A DNA stretch of 22,104 nucleotides, taken from positions 1 to 22,104 of the forward strand of contig PWIZ01000209.1 of the NCBI GenBank assembly GCA_003560175.1, given 5' to 3'. The notes below the pieces were generated by a model. That model saw only the letters and a program-made list of their open reading frames with translations. It searched no databases and was not told the DNA's origin. A program made the position numbers and the translations under genes. Shown here in pieces: positions 22,053 to 22,104 of this stretch; the first letter of the stretch is position 1; the number at the start of each line of letters is the position of its first letter. The DNA is from Halomonas sp. Its GTDB lineage: Bacteria > Pseudomonadota > Gammaproteobacteria > Pseudomonadales > Halomonadaceae.

Positions 22053-22104
22053 TCAGCGCACGATCATCACCGACATCTTGGCATGGTGCACCACGTGCTC
22101 GGCA
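22053..22104 (-). CDS. Universal stress protein (UspA family), C-terminal fragment (partial)
   Basis: The minus strand entering from the right edge encodes AEHVVHHAKMSVMIVR followed by TGA at 22055-22053. Serine/glycine-rich loop plus EHV-x-HHA-x3-V-x-IVR is the usual end of UspA-fold proteins, next to the nucleotide-binding site. Only 16 residues are visible, so the subgroup cannot be given. Being next to an Fnr-controlled gene fits the common anaerobic regulation of these proteins, but no promoter is visible in the window. Confidence 0.75.
   Translation of the reverse strand, partial: AEHVVHHAKMSVMIVR

Noticed and set aside
1..22104. CRISPR arrays, insertion sequences, tRNA or rRNA genes, phage attachment sites
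   Set aside because: I looked for repeated units, transposase motifs and cloverleaf-like sequences and found none; composition is even throughout.

Overview
The window is GC-rich (mostly G/C at third codon positions), has no insertion sequence, CRISPR array or RNA gene that I can see, and reads as gammaproteobacterial chromosome. The mix of BaeSR with an RND pump, a Tat-exported TRAP binding protein, an ExaC-type aldehyde dehydrogenase with its ErbR-type regulator, and a NosP/NahK pair fits a halophilic or marine gammaproteobacterium such as Halomonas. That assignment is inference from gene content, not from a marker gene.

Layout, left to right. (1) 1-3239, plus strand: the end of an RND efflux pump gene, then baeS and baeR joined by ATGA overlaps, then a Spy/CpxP-like periplasmic protein preceded by four TGCAC repeats spaced exactly 11 bp. 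This is an envelope-stress module. (2) 3254-6450, minus strand: a TRAP transporter (dctP, then dctQ-dctM), probably for an alpha-keto or hydroxy acid. (3) 6834-8573, plus strand: a SulP/DauA-type anion transporter, divergent from the TRAP operon, with a long leader containing strong inverted repeats. (4) 8680-11827: an ECF sigma factor, a zinc-binding (ZAS) anti-sigma factor and an ArsM-like methyltransferase fused to a MerC-like membrane domain read rightward; a 67-residue protein and an exported cupin read leftward. The two arms are divided by two mirror-image promoters of identical architecture (GGAAC[C/A]-N16-CGTC), so both arms probably form one ECF regulon. (5) 11848-12477, minus: a stand-alone methyltransferase carrying the HEN1 metal-site residues. 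(6) 12618-14138, minus: exaC, divergent from an ErbR-type LuxR-family regulator (14270-14947). (7) 14920-20235, minus: a signalling cluster with, in transcription order, an exported SUOX-fold protein, a membrane hybrid histidine kinase, an Hpt protein, a NosP-like FIST protein and a NahK-like hybrid kinase. The hybrid kinase and the Hpt protein lie in the same reading frame, separated by one TAG codon. (8) 20336-22104, minus: an LprI-like exported protein, a DUF2189 membrane protein behind an Fnr/Anr-type site, and the end of a universal stress protein.

How the parts may work together: the right half combines ethanol/acetaldehyde metabolism (exaC, ErbR), nitric-oxide-linked sensing (NosP/NahK), a second sensor kinase with its own Hpt, and an Fnr-controlled gene, which suggests a locus tuned to respiration and redox state. 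The ECF locus is the best candidate for an undescribed stress system. Its methyltransferase resembles arsenite methyltransferases but has glycine where I expect a key cysteine, so its substrate is open.
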